A stretch of DNA of 64,000 bases from Corynebacterium terpenotabidum Y-11 (lineage in GTDB: Bacteria > Actinomycetota > Actinomycetes > Mycobacteriales > Mycobacteriaceae): positions 1,550,001 through 1,614,000 of the forward strand of contig NC_021663.1 in NCBI RefSeq assembly GCF_000418365.1. The letters are read 5' to 3'. Made by a program: the position numbers and the translations under genes. Below, piece after piece: positions 35,831 through 45,785 of the stretch. Position 1 is the first letter of the stretch; each line of letters starts with the position of its first letter. The notes under the pieces were generated by a model. The model was given only the letters and a program-made list of their open reading frames with translations. It did no database searches and was not told the DNA's origin.

Positions 35831-36343
35831 TTACTGAATGACCAGACCATCCCCGTCGTACCGGTACGTCTCGGCCTTCCCCAGGATCATGATGAACTCG
35901 ACGAAAGCCCAGATACCGACACCCAGGAACAGTAGAAGTACGCCAACTATCCTCACCAATTCAAAGATGCCGATGACGGTATTGTTGCCGATGCCCAAAC
36001 TTAGAACCACCGGGAAGAAAAAGAGGAGGGCCCATCCTCCCCCCGTCATGCACAGCTGCGCGATGCCCCGGTTCTTCTTCCCGAAGTAGAAGTTGTGGGC
36101 GCCGCAGAAACCGAAGAAGAAGGCGAGCAGTGCCCCAATGCCCCGACTTTTCGGTGACACTCCCCCCATCGGAGCGTAGCCCGACTGATAGGCGGTCTGC
36201 GGATACGCCTGTTGATAACCCACCTGCTGGTAGTTCTGCGAGTAACCATCCTGCGGATAGTTCTGCGGGTAGCCGGTCGCCCCAGCTGGACCTGAGTACT
36301 GCGGGTACTGCTCTCCCCACCCGTGTGCTCTGGGAACGGTCAT
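35831..36343 (-). CDS. TM2-domain membrane protein (third of three)
   Basis: A 170-residue protein: a Tyr/Gln/Pro-rich N-terminal tail of 65 residues (NYQQVGYQQAYPQTAYQ), then TM2: GIGALLAFFFGFCGAHNFYFGKK and hydrophobic segments, ending with FIMILGKAETYRYDGDGLVIQ. The C-terminal end is similar to that of the other two paralogues. ATG 36343 has GAGGAG 7 bases upstream. Confidence 0.75.
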   Translation of the reverse strand: MTVPRAHGWGEQYPQYSGPAGATGYPQNYPQDGYSQNYQQVGYQQAYPQTAYQSGYAPMGGVSPKSRGIGALLAFFFGFCGAHNFYFGKKNRGIAQLCMTGGGWALLFFFPVVLSLGIGNNTVIGIFELVRIVGVLLLFLGVGIWAFVEFIMILGKAETYRYDGDGLVIQ

Positions 36344-36802
36344 GGTCTTCTCCTCAGTGGTCCCGTCGATGCCGTGAGGACGATGCCGTCATGGCGCTGC
36401 CCGCGCAGCATAGCCCGCCCCAACCCGGAGGATTTCTTTCCTCACCTGACAAACCCCCTCGACCGGACCCCGAATCCGGTACAGATGCCGAGAGAGGGCC
36501 GGAAAACCGACCCTCTCCGCATTCGTCAACCCCCTACCAAGGAATCATCCGAAAGGAGCGCCGGCACCTCACGGTCCAGGCACTCAACTAGAACTGTACA
36601 CACATCCTCAGCTCAGCGCAGAGTATTGGTCACCACCATTTCTCCGACAGTGGCATCGGCGTACCTCCGGAAAGCACCAGCCCCCGTACCCAGGTATCCA
36701 CCGGTGCGACTACCAGCCCACGAGCAGGCAGGTGGCACATTTTTCACGACCGTAACGGCATCGCACCTCCTGACGGCGTGAACGGCGTCTACCCTTTCCC
36801 CC
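36344..36802. other. Divergent 459-base region between the TM2 and AgcS genes
   Basis: No convincing gene is seen. It must carry promoters for the third TM2 gene (minus) and the AgcS gene (plus). A strong hairpin lies at 36492-36517 (GAGAGGG, CCGG, AAAA loop, CCG, CCCTCTC), without a following T-run. The region around 36590-36660 is somewhat richer in A and T than the surrounding DNA. Confidence 0.6.
36790..36795 (+). promoter_or_regulatory. -10 box, leaderless start of the AgcS gene
   Basis: TACCCT ends 7 bases before ATG 36803, which has no ribosome binding site. The spacing equals that seen at 8312-8317. Confidence 0.45.
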
Positions 36803-38278
36803 ATGGACACTAACGATATGTCGTTCACCGACAGACTCAGCGGTTGGCTGAGCGATGCTGACAGCTTCGTCTGGGGCCCCTGGCTTCTTATCCCTCTCCT
36901 CCTCGGCACCGGCATCATCCTCACGATCCGCCTTCGCGGAGTTCAGTTCCGCAAGCTCATCCCTGCTTTGCGCCTCGGTCTCCTCGACCGCAGTGACGAC
37001 GGCGGTGAGGGCGACATCTCCCAGTACCAGGCACTGACCACCGCGCTGGCAGCCACGGTCGGAGTCGGCAATATCGTCGGTGTGGCCACCGCCATTTCCA
37101 TCGGTGGCCCCGGAGCCCTGTTCTGGATGTGGATGACCGGTCTGGCCGGCATGGCATCCAAGTACTCCGAAGCATTCCTCGGAGTCCGTTTCCGCATCAA
37201 GGACGCCAAGGGCAACATGTCCGGCGGACCTCAGCGCTACCTGGAGCGCGGCATCAAGGGCCCGCTCGGCAAGTTCCTCGCCTGGTTCTTCATGATCGCC
37301 GCCGTCATCGCCTCCTTCGGCATCGGCAACATGACCCAGGCCAACGCCGTCTCAGAGAACCTCGAGGAATCCTTCAACATCGACCCGATGGTCTCCGGCA
37401 TCATCATGTTCGTCCTCGTCGGCGCCGTCCTCCTCGGCGGCATCAGCTCCATCGGCAAAGTGACCTCCGCCTTCGTCCCCCTGATGATCGTCATCTACAT
37501 CATCGGCGGCATCGTGGTGCTGTGCATCAATGCCAGCGAGATCCCCCACGCCTTCGGACTCATCTTTTCCGACGCGTTCACCGGCACGTCAGCCATCGGC
37601 GGCTTCGTCGGCTCCGGCATTCTGATGGCCCTGCAGATGGGCGTGGCCCGCGGCATCTTCTCCAACGAGTCCGGTATGGGCTCCGCGGCCATCGCCGCCG
37701 CTGCGGCGAAGACCACCCACCCGGTCCGTCAGGGACTCGTGTCGATGACGCAGACCTTCATCGACACCATCATCGTCGTGTCCTTCACCGGCCTGGTCAT
37801 TATCAGTGCCGGCGTCTGGGACCAGGGCAAGGAACGCGCGGGGCTGATGACCTCCGACGCCTTCAAGGAGGCCCTGCCTGGTGACTGGGGTGGCCACATC
37901 GTGACCATCTCTATCGTCTTCTTCGCCTTCTCCACGATCCTCGGCTGGTCCTACTACGGTGAGCGCTGCGCCCAGCGCATCTTCGGCTCCCACGCCACCG
38001 TCCCGTATCGCGCCCTCTTCACCTGCGTGGTCGTCGTCGGCGCAACGATGGAACTGGACATGGCCTGGACCTTCTCGGACCTCGCGAACGGTCTCATGGC
38101 GCTGCCGAACCTCATCGGCCTGCTCATCCTCTCCGGCCTTATCGCCCGGGAGACGAAGGCCTACCTGGACTTCGACCCGGAGCTCAAGGCGTCCGCGAAG
38201 GACGTCGAGAAGTTCCTCATCGACGCCAAATCGCCCTGGTCAATGACCAGTGCCGCCGACGCGCAGTCGATGCGCTGA
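36803..38278 (+). CDS. Sodium:alanine/glycine symporter (AgcS family)
   Basis: A 491-residue membrane protein with about ten to eleven hydrophobic segments. Family motifs are clear: ATVGVGNIVGVATAISIGGPG near 80-100, GMASKYSEAFLGVRFR and the ESGMGSAAIAAAAAKT stretch. It imports alanine or glycine with sodium. The start ATG 36803 is the most upstream; an alternative ATG at 36818 is possible, but the -10 box fits the first. A solitary gene, convergent with the alcohol dehydrogenase gene 104 bases downstream, with no clear terminator in between. Confidence 0.9.
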   Translation: MDTNDMSFTDRLSGWLSDADSFVWGPWLLIPLLLGTGIILTIRLRGVQFRKLIPALRLGLLDRSDDGGEGDISQYQALTTALAATVGVGNIVGVATAISIGGPGALFWMWMTGLAGMASKYSEAFLGVRFRIKDAKGNMSGGPQRYLERGIKGPLGKFLAWFFMIAAVIASFGIGNMTQANAVSENLEESFNIDPMVSGIIMFVLVGAVLLGGISSIGKVTSAFVPLMIVIYIIGGIVVLCINASEIPHAFGLIFSDAFTGTSAIGGFVGSGILMALQMGVARGIFSNESGMGSAAIAAAAAKTTHPVRQGLVSMTQTFIDTIIVVSFTGLVIISAGVWDQGKERAGLMTSDAFKEALPGDWGGHIVTISIVFFAFSTILGWSYYGERCAQRIFGSHATVPYRALFTCVVVVGATMELDMAWTFSDLANGLMALPNLIGLLILSGLIARETKAYLDFDPELKASAKDVEKFLIDAKSPWSMTSAADAQSMR

Positions 38279-38382
38279 CGCTGCGGCCCCTACTCACGGC
38301 GTCGGCTCCGTCAGGGTTCCGCCGGTGCCCTGGCTCTTCTCGTCCACCGGCGTCCGCAACACGGTCGAGGTAGTGACCACCG

Positions 38383-39489
38383 CTATTCCGGCATGACCAG
38401 AACAGCCTTCACAGCCTTTCCGGAGCCGGTGTCGGCGATGGCCTGTTCGATGTGGTCGAAGGGGTAGGTCGTCACGAGTTCGTCGAAGGGGAATTCACCG
38501 GCCTTGTACAACTCGATCATCTGCGGGATGAAAATCTGCGGAATCGAATCGCCTTCGATCGCACCGACAAGTGTCTTACCCGCTGCAGAGATGAGCCCGA
38601 GGTCGAGGGTCGCACCCGGCCTCGGAACACCGACCAGGGCGATCTTGGCTCCGAAGGCGGTGGCCTCGATCACCTGCTGGACGACCACCGGCACCGCAGT
38701 GGTGTCCAGCGCATAGCTGGCACCACCGCCGGTGATCTCCTGGATCCTGGCGACCGGATCCTCGTTCCTCGAGTTGATCGTGTGCGTCGCACCGAGCTTC
38801 TTCGCGAATTCCAGTCGCTCATCGATGATGTCGACAGCGATGATCGTCGTCGCACCGGCGACCTTGGCGCCCATGATCCCGGAGAGCCCCACCGCCCCGG
38901 TACCGGTGACCACGATGCTGCCACCCGCCGGGACGTTCAGCGAGTTCAGCACGGTGCCGGCACCGGTCTGGATGCCGCAGCCGAGCGGGCCGGAGATCTC
39001 CACCGGCGCACCCTCGGGCAGCACCACGACATTGCGCGCCTCCGCGATCGCGTAGGAGGCGAACGACGACTGGCCGAAGAAGTTGCCGTGGACTTCGTTA
39101 CCGTCGGCGTCCTGCAGGGAGGTGGTCCCGTCCTCGCGGATCCCGGCGAAGTTCAACGGCATGAAGTTCGCACAGTAGGCGGGCTGTCCGGCCAGGCAGT
39201 TGCGGCAGTGACCGCAGGCGGCGAAGGACATCGCGACGGAATCCCCGGCACTGATCCCCACGACCGCATCGCCGACCTGCTCGACAACGCCCGCACCCTC
39301 GTGACCGAGGACGAACGGGAAGACCCCCGGAATATCACCATGCTGGACGGCGAGATCGGTGTGGCAGAGACCCACAGCGGCGATCTTTACCAGCACCTCA
39401 TCAGGGCGGATGTCCCGCAGAGTGAGTTCCTGGAAGGCGAACGGTTCCTCGACGCCGTTGAGGACTGCAGCGTGCACTGTAGTGGTCAT
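38383..39489 (-). CDS. Zinc-dependent alcohol dehydrogenase (AdhC/class III type)
   Basis: A 368-residue medium-chain dehydrogenase. Catalytic zinc ligands are in GLCHTDLAVQHGD (Cys) and GHEGAGVV (His-Glu); the structural zinc site is CGHCRNCLAGQPAYC near 92-106. The Rossmann motif GTGAVGLSG is near 196. It resembles class III/aryl-alcohol dehydrogenases (XylB-like), so substrates could be aromatic or aliphatic alcohols, NAD-linked. The gene is preceded by a palindromic site and is transcribed alone. Ribosome binding is weak (CCAGGTAAC before ATG). Confidence 0.85.
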   Translation of the reverse strand: MTTTVHAAVLNGVEEPFAFQELTLRDIRPDEVLVKIAAVGLCHTDLAVQHGDIPGVFPFVLGHEGAGVVEQVGDAVVGISAGDSVAMSFAACGHCRNCLAGQPAYCANFMPLNFAGIREDGTTSLQDADGNEVHGNFFGQSSFASYAIAEARNVVVLPEGAPVEISGPLGCGIQTGAGTVLNSLNVPAGGSIVVTGTGAVGLSGIMGAKVAGATTIIAVDIIDERLEFAKKLGATHTINSRNEDPVARIQEITGGGASYALDTTAVPVVVQQVIEATAFGAKIALVGVPRPGATLDLGLISAAGKTLVGAIEGDSIPQIFIPQMIELYKAGEFPFDELVTTYPFDHIEQAIADTGSGKAVKAVLVMPE

Positions 39490-39521
39490 GTGTTGTTACC
39501 TGGCACTTTCTGTCGAATGTA

Positions 39522-39535
39522 ATTGACACGTCAAT
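39522..39535. promoter_or_regulatory. Palindromic operator candidate before the alcohol dehydrogenase gene
   Basis: ATTGACACGTCAAT has perfect 6-base arms around 2 bases and lies 33-46 bases upstream of the dehydrogenase start, in AT-rich surroundings. The size fits a dimeric TetR or MarR-type regulator, none of which is encoded nearby. Confidence 0.4.
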
Positions 39536-39592
39536 CATACGCCCGTGCCACATTCCCGATATGTGATCTATAACACCTTTGGCGGGCTGCCG

Positions 39593-40189
39593 CTACCACC
39601 CCTCATCGACCGGCGTCCCCAGCACCGTCAGTGCGGTCGCCAGGCCGGCGTAGTTCGTCGCCAGCATCACCAGCGCCACACACTCCCGGTCGCTGAGGTA
39701 GGACGCCAGCCTGTCCCAAGCGGCGTCCGACACCTCCCCGAATTCCACGATCTCATCGGCGACGTCGAGCATCGCCCCCCGACGTCCGTGAAAACCGTGC
39801 CGACCCGGCTCCAGACCGTCACCGACCCGCGTTGCCGCGACAATCTCCCCGTCGATCAGACCCGCCTTCCTCCCGAGGGCCCAATGATGGTCCAGCTCAT
39901 ACTCCCCGCCCCCACGACCCTTCAGTGCGGCAACCCGCAGGATCACGAGCTCGGACTCCGCCCGGCCCAGCACACCGAAAGGCATCATCGTCGCCGAATA
40001 GAGCAACCACGCCGGCAACATCCGGCGTACCCGTCCAATGGTCGCGAACACCCCGAGCGTCTTTTTCCCCTGGACGCGGGCTCCGAGACGCTCCACCACG
40101 AAGTTCAGTGGGCCGAGTTCACCCACACCCGGACGCCGTGCTCCGGGCCGTGATCGCCGCGGAGAAGAGTTGGCCGGTAAAACATCCAT
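39593..40189 (-). CDS. Carboxymuconolactone decarboxylase-like (AhpD-fold) protein
   Basis: A 198-residue protein. LGRAESELVILRVAAL and EYELDHHWALGRKAGL match the AhpD/carboxymuconolactone decarboxylase helical fold, but the Cys-x-x-Cys pair of AhpD peroxidase is absent and only the acidic/His pair is present, as in decarboxylase-like members. Function is therefore uncertain. The start is uncertain too, since the N-terminal 25 residues are Arg/Pro/Ser-rich and no ribosome binding site is clear; the body certainly begins by GELGPLNFVVERLG. It lies between the alcohol dehydrogenase and map genes on the same strand. Confidence 0.7.
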   Translation of the reverse strand: MDVLPANSSPRRSRPGARRPGVGELGPLNFVVERLGARVQGKKTLGVFATIGRVRRMLPAWLLYSATMMPFGVLGRAESELVILRVAALKGRGGGEYELDHHWALGRKAGLIDGEIVAATRVGDGLEPGRHGFHGRRGAMLDVADEIVEFGEVSDAAWDRLASYLSDRECVALVMLATNYAGLATALTVLGTPVDEGW

Positions 40190-40244
40190 ACCCCGAACGC
40201 TACCTGACCGACCGTCCCCGCGTGCCGGGGACGCGGGCCGCGTC

Positions 40245-41138
40245 CTACTTCTTCGTCTGGTCCTTCTCCCCCTCGCGCAGGGTCAGCACCTCGACGCCGT
40301 CCTCGGTGACGACCATGGTGTGCTCGAACTGTGCCGACCACTTCCCGTCGGTGTTCTGCACGGTCCAGTCATCGTCCCAGATGCGGTAGTCCAGGCCGCC
40401 GAGGTTGAGCATCGGCTCGATGGTCAGCGTCATCCCTGGCTCCAGCACGGTGTTGTACGCCTCCTCGTCATGGTGAACGATGATCAGCCCGTTGTGGAAG
40501 GTCGGGCCGACGCCATGACCGGTGAAATCACGGACCACGTTGTACCCGAACCGCTTCGCGTAGCTCTCAATGACGCGGCCGATCACACTGATCTCACGGC
40601 CCGGCTTCACCGCCTTGATACCCCGCCACATCGCGGTGTACGTCCGCTCAACCAACAGGCGGTGCTCCTCCGAGACATCGCCGGCGAGATAGGTGGCATT
40701 CGTGTCCCCGTGGACACCGTTCTTGTAGGCGGTGATGTCAATGTTGACGATGTCGCCGTCCTGGATGACGGTGGAATCCGGGATCCCGTGGCAGACAATC
40801 TCGTTGAGGCTCACACAGGCAGCCTTCGGGAAGTGCCGGTAGCCCAGGCAGGACGGGTAGGCACCGTGGTCGCACATGTACTCGTGGGCGATCCGGTCAA
40901 TCTCGTCGGTGGTCACTCCCGGCGCCACGGCGGCACCGGCGGCAGACAGGGCGTCGGCGGCGATCCGGGAGGATTCACGCATGGCCTCCACAATTTCGGG
41001 GGTCTGCACCCACGGCTCGCCGACATTCTCCTGCACCTCGTCCTTCCACGCGTACTCCGGTCGCTGGATGTTCGCGGGGACGGTACGGATCGGGGTGGGC
41101 GTGCCGGGGGTCAGGAGAGCTCGGGTCTTCGTGGTCAT
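40245..41138 (-). CDS. map: Methionine aminopeptidase, type Ic with N-terminal extension
   Basis: A 297-residue enzyme. It removes initiator methionine from nascent proteins. Metal ligands are visible: [21 protein letters not shown] (Asp pair), GHGVGPTFH (His), TIEPML (Glu) and FEHTMVV (Glu). The Pro-rich N-terminal extension ([12 protein letters not shown]) corresponds to the linker found in mycobacterial MapB. ATG 41138 was chosen over an upstream start 60 bases earlier because the -10 box at 41147-41152 gives a leaderless transcript from that ATG. It follows pbp on the same strand, as in Mycobacterium. Confidence 0.92.
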   Translation of the reverse strand: MTTKTRALLTPGTPTPIRTVPANIQRPEYAWKDEVQENVGEPWVQTPEIVEAMRESSRIAADALSAAGAAVAPGVTTDEIDRIAHEYMCDHGAYPSCLGYRHFPKAACVSLNEIVCHGIPDSTVIQDGDIVNIDITAYKNGVHGDTNATYLAGDVSEEHRLLVERTYTAMWRGIKAVKPGREISVIGRVIESYAKRFGYNVVRDFTGHGVGPTFHNGLIIVHHDEEAYNTVLEPGMTLTIEPMLNLGGLDYRIWDDDWTVQNTDGKWSAQFEHTMVVTEDGVEVLTLREGEKDQTKK

Positions 41139-41146
41139 GACCACCG

Positions 41147-41152
41147 AGCGTA
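41147..41152 (-). promoter_or_regulatory. -10 box, leaderless start of map
   Basis: On the minus strand TACGCT is followed by 8 bases and then ATG 41138. No ribosome binding site is present. Confidence 0.4.
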
Positions 41153-41194
41153 CTCCCCGCCCGGACCGCTCCCATGAGGCGCCCGGCCGCCGCC

Positions 41195-43045
41195 TCACTC
41201 CCCGCCAGCATTGTCCAGCTCAGTGAAGAACTGACTGGTCACTGCCACCGCATGCTCCGACCCACCACCACCGACGATGAGTGTGGCGAACGCGAGGTCA
41301 CCCCGGTAGCCGGCGAACCAGGCGTGCGAGCCGCCGTTGTACTCGGCCTCACCGGTCTTCGCGTACACTTCACCGGCCCCGGAGATCGCCGAGCCGGAAC
41401 CACTGGTGACCACGGCCCGCATCATCTCCCGGAGGTTGTCGAGGACATGCTGGTCAATCGGATCACCTTCCGTCGCGGCCTCGCCGTCGGCATCCTTCGT
41501 CCCACCTGTCCCGGTCTCCACCAGGGTCGGTACCGGCGTCCGACCGTTCGCGACGGTCGCGGCGACAAGCGCCATCCCGAACGGGCTCGCCAGGTCCAGA
41601 CCCTGCCCGTAGCCGGACTCGGTGAGGTCCAGCATGACCTCACCGGTCGGCACGGATCCGGTGATGGTGTCCAATCCGGGGATATCGTAGTCGCGGCCCA
41701 GCCCGAAATCCGCGGCGACGTCCTTCAACTTCCCCTCCGGCAGGTTCGTGGAGATCTCGGCGAAGGTCGTGTTGCAGGACTGGGCGAAGGCGTTGCGCAG
41801 CGTCGTGGTGCCCAGGGAGAACCCGTTGTAGTTGGTGACGGTGCGTCCGCCGAGGTTGATCGTCGAGGGGCAGCCCACCATCGAGGCGGCGGTGAGGTCC
41901 TGCTCCCCCACCCCGGCCGCGGCGGTGATCATCTTGAAGGTCGATCCGGGCGGGTACTGCCCGGTCAGGGCCAGATCGCCCTCCTCATCAGCCTTCGGTG
42001 TCTGGGCGACAGCGAGAATCTCACCGGTACTGGGCCGGAGGACGACCATCATCGCCTGGGCATCGTCGCGGGTGTCCACCGCAAGCTGGGCGGCGGTCTG
42101 CACCTCCTTCGACAGGCTGACTTCCACGGCCGGGGCCGGAGTGGCGGCCACCGAATCGACACTGCCGACGGACGCACCGCCGCTGGTGGCCTTGACGATC
42201 TCCCATCCGTCGGTGCCCTCGAGGTCATCGCCGACGAGTCCGGAGATCCGCGAGAGGATATCCGGGGCGAAACCGGGGTCGGGACGCACCATCGTCGGCT
42301 CGTCGTTGAAGCTCACCCCGTCAACGTCCCCGAGGATGTCACTGACCTGGCTGCCCACCAGATCGCTGAGAACAGCGACGGAATAGGTTCCCCCGGCGTC
42401 CTGCGCCTCGCTGGTCGCCGTCGCAACGTCGATCGTCGGTACGGAATCGTCCCGGGAGTGGGCGGACTCCAACGCCGCCGCGATCTTCCGCATCGTGCCG
42501 GACAGGTCGGTGACCTTGTCCGTATCCACGTTGATGCGCCACTGGATACCCGGGGTGAGCAGCACAGCCCCGTCTGAACCGACGACATCGGCAGTCTGGG
42601 CGGCGACTTTACGCAGCTCCAGGTGCTGTCCGTTCCCGAGATCCGGGTGCATGACCGTCGGTGACCAGCGCACCGTCCAGTCCGACCCCGATTTCGTGGC
42701 GGTCAACGTGGCGTCGTAGGTGAAGTTCCGGTCCCCGGGAAGATCCCAGTCCAGGGTGTACATCGCCGTGGAGACGTCCCCGTTGGTCTTCACGTCATTG
42801 AGCGTGGCATCCAGGCCGTCCGCCTGCAGACCGGTCCAGGTGGCGTCGATCTGCTCGGCGGCCACGTCCACCGCGTCGGTCCCCCCGGATGCTCCATCGA
42901 TGTCGCGGTCCTCCAGATCACCGAGGAAATCCTTGACGACATCATCGGCAACGTCAGGACGCGGCGTACACGCTGCCGCGGACACCAGGCTCACCGCCGA
43001 TACTGCGGCGAGGATCCGGCGGAGGTGGGAGCGGGTGGGTCGCAT
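41195..43045 (-). CDS. Penicillin-binding lipoprotein (PBP-lipo/PBP2a-like)
   Basis: A 616-residue class B transpeptidase anchored by a lipobox (SAAAC). Domains: NTF2-like MecA_N (about 35-145), a pedestal and dimer region, then the transpeptidase domain with SXXK (GSTFK), SXN (SCN) and KTG (AKTGEAE). All catalytic motifs are present, so it should cross-link peptidoglycan. The mycobacterial counterpart (PBP-lipo, Rv2864c) lies at the same place near mapB. ATG 43045 was chosen because TACGCT lies 8 bases upstream on the minus strand; the GTG two codons earlier would lie 2 bases from that box. Confidence 0.88.
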   Translation of the reverse strand: MRPTRSHLRRILAAVSAVSLVSAAACTPRPDVADDVVKDFLGDLEDRDIDGASGGTDAVDVAAEQIDATWTGLQADGLDATLNDVKTNGDVSTAMYTLDWDLPGDRNFTYDATLTATKSGSDWTVRWSPTVMHPDLGNGQHLELRKVAAQTADVVGSDGAVLLTPGIQWRINVDTDKVTDLSGTMRKIAAALESAHSRDDSVPTIDVATATSEAQDAGGTYSVAVLSDLVGSQVSDILGDVDGVSFNDEPTMVRPDPGFAPDILSRISGLVGDDLEGTDGWEIVKATSGGASVGSVDSVAATPAPAVEVSLSKEVQTAAQLAVDTRDDAQAMMVVLRPSTGEILAVAQTPKADEEGDLALTGQYPPGSTFKMITAAAGVGEQDLTAASMVGCPSTINLGGRTVTNYNGFSLGTTTLRNAFAQSCNTTFAEISTNLPEGKLKDVAADFGLGRDYDIPGLDTITGSVPTGEVMLDLTESGYGQGLDLASPFGMALVAATVANGRTPVPTLVETGTGGTKDADGEAATEGDPIDQHVLDNLREMMRAVVTSGSGSAISGAGEVYAKTGEAEYNGGSHAWFAGYRGDLAFATLIVGGGGSEHAVAVTSQFFTELDNAGGE

Positions 43046-43053
43046 GGTCACTC

Positions 43054-43059
43054 AGCGTA
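43054..43059 (-). promoter_or_regulatory. -10 box, leaderless start of the penicillin-binding protein gene
   Basis: TACGCT on the minus strand, 8 bases before ATG 43045; same hexamer and spacing as before map. Confidence 0.4.
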
Positions 43060-43107
43060 CTAGCCGGTGGCCGTGCCTCCGGGGAACCCGGACGGTGCGC
43101 CGGTGCT

Positions 43108-43137
43108 GTGAATCCCCTGTCAGTGAATCCCCGGTCA
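43108..43137. repeat. 15-base tandem duplication between rseP and pbp
   Basis: Two adjacent 15-base units, GTGAATCCCC(T/G)GTCA, one mismatch apart, in the 157-base non-coding interval where relatives carry ispG. Confidence 0.8.
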
Positions 43138-43202
43138 GCGGATCAACGGAGGCCCCCGGAGACCCCCCCCCGAGCCTCCGGGAGCCGCCCGGGAATCGCC
43201 GG

Positions 43203-44459
43203 TCAGAACAGGCGGACCGGGTTCACCACATCGGCGACCATCACCGTCACACCGAACACCAACAGGATCGCGGTGATGGCGTAGGTCACCGGCAGCAGCC
43301 GGGTGTAGTCCGCCGGCCCGCCGGGTTCCAGACCGCGGCGACGCCGGAACCAGTCCCGGATCTTCTCGTAGAGGACGATCACCGCGTGCCCGCCGTCCAT
43401 CGGCGGCAACGGCACCAGGTTGAACGCGGCGAGGAAGAAATTGAGGTTGGCCAGCAGCAGCAGGAATGCCATCCACTGGTCGTGTTCGATGAGCTCGCCA
43501 CCGGCGCGGGACGCACCGACCACACTCACCGGGGAATCGTTGGACCGGTCGCCACCGAAGATGGACTCCACCACCGGCCAGTACCGCTGAGGCAGATCGA
43601 CGAGTGCCTTGGCGGTCTCCTTCACGATGTACCAGGAGTAGTCGACGGTGCCGCCGACCGCGGTGATCGGGTTGTACTGCACGAGTTCAGCATTGGGATT
43701 GTCGATGCGCATGCCGATCGCCCCGGTGAGTGTGCTGCCACCGGACTGCGTCTCCCGCTCCACCACCTCGACCTGGAGATCGAGAGTGACGGTGGAACCG
43801 TCGCGGTCGACGGTCGCGGGCACGGTGACGCGGTCCCCGACGGACGCACCGGCGTCCGCCGCGTCCGCACCGACGATGTCCAGCTGCTCGACCATCTCCG
43901 GGAAGTCCTCGACCGCCACCCCATTCACCGAGGTCACTGTGTCACCGACCTGCAGGCCAGAGTCGGCGGCCGGGCCGTCACCCTCGCAGCGTCCCGCCCC
44001 TCCGTCGGCCTTTGCATCCGCGATCGTGGCGGGGGTGCACATCGTCTCAGCGACAACCGCAGGGACCTGCTGCGTCGACGTCGAGGGAAGCCCCCAGACC
44101 AGCGCCACCCCGAAGATGATGGCCATGGCCAGGACGATGTTCACGAAAACCCCGGCGAGCATGACGGCGATGCGCTGCCAGGCTGGCCGGTCGACCATGA
44201 GGTACGGCTTCTCGTCCTCGGTGTACGGGTCGAGGGCGGTCATCCCGGCGATGTCACAGAACCCGCCGAAGGGGATGGCCTTCAGTCCGTACTCGGTATG
44301 GCCCCTCGTCGTCGACCAGAGGGTCGGTCCGAAACCGATGAAGTAGCGGCGCACCCGCATCCCGAAGGACCGGGCGGCGACCATGTGGCCGGCCTCGTGC
44401 AGCGCGATGGTGACTGCGATGCCGAGCGCGAAGAGGAAGACGCCTAGCGCGTAGTCCAC
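43203..44459 (-). CDS. rseP: Site-2 membrane protease RseP/Rip1
   Basis: A 418-residue M50 metalloprotease with four membrane segments. The zinc motif HEAGH lies in the first helix (residues 20-24) and the third ligand in the [13 protein letters not shown] block near 355-367; a PDZ domain is in between (about 170-270, [18 protein letters not shown]). It cleaves anti-sigma factors within the membrane. GTG 44459 has AAAGGA 8 bases upstream, inside the end of dxr, and overlaps dxr by 16 bases. Confidence 0.92.
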   Translation of the reverse strand: MDYALGVFLFALGIAVTIALHEAGHMVAARSFGMRVRRYFIGFGPTLWSTTRGHTEYGLKAIPFGGFCDIAGMTALDPYTEDEKPYLMVDRPAWQRIAVMLAGVFVNIVLAMAIIFGVALVWGLPSTSTQQVPAVVAETMCTPATIADAKADGGAGRCEGDGPAADSGLQVGDTVTSVNGVAVEDFPEMVEQLDIVGADAADAGASVGDRVTVPATVDRDGSTVTLDLQVEVVERETQSGGSTLTGAIGMRIDNPNAELVQYNPITAVGGTVDYSWYIVKETAKALVDLPQRYWPVVESIFGGDRSNDSPVSVVGASRAGGELIEHDQWMAFLLLLANLNFFLAAFNLVPLPPMDGGHAVIVLYEKIRDWFRRRRGLEPGGPADYTRLLPVTYAITAILLVFGVTVMVADVVNPVRLF

Positions 44460-45628
44460 GAAGCCATCCTTTCATGGGCGGAGGCACGGGCGGCGCGTTC
44501 CGCCTCGAGCACGTCATCAAGGTCACGGGGCCGGTCGGTGAACCGGGCACAGTCGTCGAGGACCGCGGTGACCGTGTCCACGATATGCGGGAAACTCAAC
44601 GTTCCGGCAAGGAACTCCACCGCCGCCTCCTCATTGGCCGCGTTGTACACCGCGGGCATGCAGCCACCAGCCAGTGCGGCGTCCCGTGCGAGCCGGACCG
44701 CCGGAAAGACCTCGTCGTCGACCGGCTCGAAATTCCAGGTGGACGCGGTCCGGAAATCCAACGGCTCCTTCATCCCCGCGATCCGGTGCGGCCAGGCCAG
44801 CGCCAGGGCAATCGGCAGCTTCATCGACCGTCGGGAGGCCTGGGCGATCGTCGACCCGTCGACGAAGGTCACCATGGAATGCACCGCCATCTCCGGGTGC
44901 ACGGTGACCTCAATACGGTCGGCCGGCATGGCGAACAGCAGGGAGGCCTCGATCACCTCCAGACCCTTGTTCACCATCGTTGCCGTGTTCAGGGAATTCA
45001 TCTGCCCCATCGACCAGGTCGGATGGTGGGCGGCCTGCAGCGGAGTGACCGTTTCGAGCTCGCTGCGCGTCCATCCCCGGAACGGCCCACCGGACGCGGT
45101 GAGGACGAGGGACGCCACCTCCCCGCGGTCGCCGGCCCGCAGGCACTGGGCGATCGCGGAATGCTCCGAATCCACCGGGATGAGCTGTCCCTCCGCCGCC
45201 GCGTCGAGGACCAGCTCACCACCGGCGACGAGAGATTCTTTGTTCGCCAGGGCAAGCCGGGCACCACCACGGAGGGTGGCGAGGGTCGCGTCCAGACCCA
45301 ACGAGCCGACCAGGGCGTTGAGGACGACGGTGCACCCGAAGTCTCCCGCCCGCTCCGCCAGGAGCCGGGCCGAATGGGTGCCGCGGATCACACGGCCGTC
45401 GAGCTCCCGGTCGATCATGTTGGCGGCGACATCGCTGGCGACCGCCATCTGCGAGGCGTCGAGGCCGAAGTCACGGGCCTGCCGCAGAAGCATGTCCGGG
45501 CGGGACCCCTGGGCGGAGATGCCGACGAGTTCCAGCTGGTCAGGGTTCTCCGCAATGATCTCCAGGGCCTGACTACCGATGGATCCGGTGCTGCCGAGCA
45601 CCACTACACGCGTCTTCACCCGGACCAT
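44444..45628 (-). CDS. dxr: 1-deoxy-D-xylulose 5-phosphate reductoisomerase
   Basis: A 394-residue enzyme of the MEP isoprenoid pathway. NADPH-binding GSTGSIGSQ at 10-18, the substrate-site blocks VDSEHSAI and TASGGPFRG, and metal-binding Asp/Glu residues within them are intact. ATG 45628 is the upstream start. The gene overlaps rseP. The 157-base divergent region with the DUF2631 gene holds its promoter. Confidence 0.95.
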   Translation of the reverse strand: MVRVKTRVVVLGSTGSIGSQALEIIAENPDQLELVGISAQGSRPDMLLRQARDFGLDASQMAVASDVAANMIDRELDGRVIRGTHSARLLAERAGDFGCTVVLNALVGSLGLDATLATLRGGARLALANKESLVAGGELVLDAAAEGQLIPVDSEHSAIAQCLRAGDRGEVASLVLTASGGPFRGWTRSELETVTPLQAAHHPTWSMGQMNSLNTATMVNKGLEVIEASLLFAMPADRIEVTVHPEMAVHSMVTFVDGSTIAQASRRSMKLPIALALAWPHRIAGMKEPLDFRTASTWNFEPVDDEVFPAVRLARDAALAGGCMPAVYNAANEEAAVEFLAGTLSFPHIVDTVTAVLDDCARFTDRPRDLDDVLEAERAARASAHERMASWTTR

Positions 45629-45785
45629 TGTTCCACGGGAGTCTGTGGACGCGTCCGCGGGGCCGCGTCACAAACGGGGGCACCGCCGATGCGGGTGGTG
45701 TTCGTCCCCAGGGTCGGCATGTGCAACAATGGGGGCACTCATTGGGGCAGGTGACTCCTGCCACGGACGTCAGGAGGATCGCGAA

